From Thermococcus pacificus (lineage in GTDB: Archaea; Methanobacteriota_B; Thermococci; Thermococcales; Thermococcaceae), in assembly GCF_002214485.1 (NCBI RefSeq), contig NZ_CP015102.1, positions 558,001 through 622,000 of the forward strand: 64,000 bases of DNA, in the 5' to 3' direction. The notes beneath the pieces are model-generated. The model was not told where the DNA came from. It searched no databases and saw only the letters and a list, made by a program, of their open reading frames with translations. The translations under genes were made by a program, and so were the position numbers. Shown here in pieces: positions 63,226-64,000 of this stretch. Numbering within the stretch: the first letter of the stretch is position 1; each line of letters begins with the position of its first letter.

Positions 63226-64000
63226 TCAGCCCCCATGTCCATCGCACTGCTCATCATCTTCATTGTCGTCACAGCACGCCACGGACACCCAGAGCGGGTT
63301 GCTGACGATGCCGTAGCCTTTAATCTCCGCCCCATTGTTCAGGGAGTAATCCCCACATGATGTGAACTCCTGCTGGTTGCCTCCGTTTACCCTCGTGAAT
63401 ATCGTCACATTTAGGTGTTCGCTTCCGCCGGCGGGAACCGTAACGTCCCACTCCATCTTGGTTGCGGGCATGGAGTGTCCATGGCCACCACCGTTGGCGG
63501 GGTGGAAGCTGTAGGTTCCCGAGCTGGCCCCGGTTTCTCCGAGGCTCACGTTGAACTCCGCTGGAATAGTGTCCGCTATGGTAAGGTCAAGGTCTTCGCC
63601 CGTCGGGTTTGTCACGACTATCTGGAACGTCCACTTCTGGAACGTCTTCATGGGGATGTCGCTTGTGTTCCCTGAGAGCAGTATCTTCTCGATCCTCGGT
63701 CTGTTGACCACGATGAGCTTTATGGGGCATGCCGATATAGAGGCACCTCCCCCGTCCCACGTGGCGTACATGTCCATTGGGATTATGTACTCCCCGGGCT
63801 CAACGTTTCCGGAACTTACATGCCCCAGAAAAGTGTACTCCTCGCTCGGTGCCAACGTCCTGGGGGCTCCGTCGTCGGTTTCTATGGACACGCCCAGTCC
63901 TCCGGGCAGGCCCGAGTAGTCGGGAGAGAGCGCTATGTCAACGTCTTTGTCCTCCGGCAGGTAGTTCATGACGGTTAGGGCGTTGAAGTCCTGTTCGGAA
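63226..64000 (-). CDS. Secreted surface protein (partial, 5' end beyond window)
   Basis: The frame is open to the right edge, and the reading SEQDFNALTV before Met 63969 looks coding, so the start lies outside the window. At least 258 residues with beta-sandwich segments (LAPSEEYTFLGHVSSGNVEP, WTFQIVVTNPTGEDLDLTIA, WDVTVPAGGSEHLNVTIFTR) and an acidic, Cys-rich end (VACCDDNEDDEQCDGHGG) with a possible metal site. It resembles TasA/DUF11-like extracellular proteins in style. It is probably co-transcribed with the DUF5305 gene 52 nt downstream. Confidence 0.7.
   Translation of the reverse strand, partial: SEQDFNALTVMNYLPEDKDVDIALSPDYSGLPGGLGVSIETDDGAPRTLAPSEEYTFLGHVSSGNVEPGEYIIPMDMYATWDGGGASISACPIKLIVVNRPRIEKILLSGNTSDIPMKTFQKWTFQIVVTNPTGEDLDLTIADTIPAEFNVSLGETGASSGTYSFHPANGGGHGHSMPATKMEWDVTVPAGGSEHLNVTIFTRVNGGNQQEFTSCGDYSLNNGAEIKGYGIVSNPLWVSVACCDDNEDDEQCDGHGG

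Overview
The window is chromosomal DNA of a hyperthermophilic euryarchaeon of the order Thermococcales, most likely Thermococcus. The group II chaperonin, archaeal Spt4/Rpo7 and S24e/S27ae genes, aEF1B, the wyosine enzymes Taw1 and Taw3, the formate-dependent purine enzymes PurT and PurP, split GuaA and PurL/PurQ/PurS, and TATA-box promoters with GGTG Shine-Dalgarno (SD) sites all agree with this.

Layout. (1) Positions 1-10.2 kb, minus strand, AT-rich: a surface-polysaccharide or glycosylation island with GT4 and GT2 glycosyltransferases, an acyltransferase, a P-loop kinase, an alkaline-phosphatase-superfamily enzyme and a polytopic membrane protein that runs off the left edge. (2) 10.2-13.4 kb: a rearranged zone with broken gene pieces, tRNA-Glu(CTC) and tRNA-Ile(GAT), a possible insertion-sequence relic, a PIN toxin-antitoxin pair with a damaged antitoxin, GC-rich hairpins, a zinc-ribbon protein and aEF1B. 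(3) 13.4-20.7 kb: TPR protein, thermosome, DUF1464 protein, Taw3, IGHMBP2-type helicase and small genes. (4) 20.8-44.3 kb: a large nucleotide and cofactor block: guaB; nadB, a DUF401 membrane protein, nadA, nadC; pdxS, pdxT; an fdhA-like gene cut by one in-frame TAG; purF, purC, purM, purT, purE, purD, a purP paralogue, purS, purQ, purL, purP; and guaA as two subunits. (5) 44.5-57.7 kb, minus strand: a putative envelope system with a secreted prenyltransferase-repeat protein, a CetZ-type tubulin, a membrane protein, a run of pilin-like proteins that grow from about 150 to about 1070 residues, and a DUF2101 membrane protein. (6) 57.8-62.1 kb: Taw1, a protein methyltransferase and an information-processing operon (ppa, rpo7, spt4, GTP-dependent dephospho-CoA kinase, rps24e, rps27ae). 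(7) 62.2 kb to the right edge: a DUF5305 protein and a partial secreted protein.

How the genes work together. The purine genes cover PRPP to AICAR/FAICAR and IMP to GMP, except PurB, IMP cyclohydrolase and PurA, which are not in this window. PurT and PurP both use formate, and an FdhA-like protein sits in the same block. Six ungapped copies of a semi-palindromic motif (TTG-A/C-C, then TTT, TG and AAA at fixed spacing) lie in the intergenic regions in front of fdhA, purF/purC, purM/purT and purE/purD; three sit a constant 23-24 nt upstream of a CTTAAA-type TATA box. This looks like a purine regulon operator.

Several genes have better start codons than the longest reading frame, chosen from SD spacing. 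Three small genes, one edge gene and several relics were found by reading the DNA directly.
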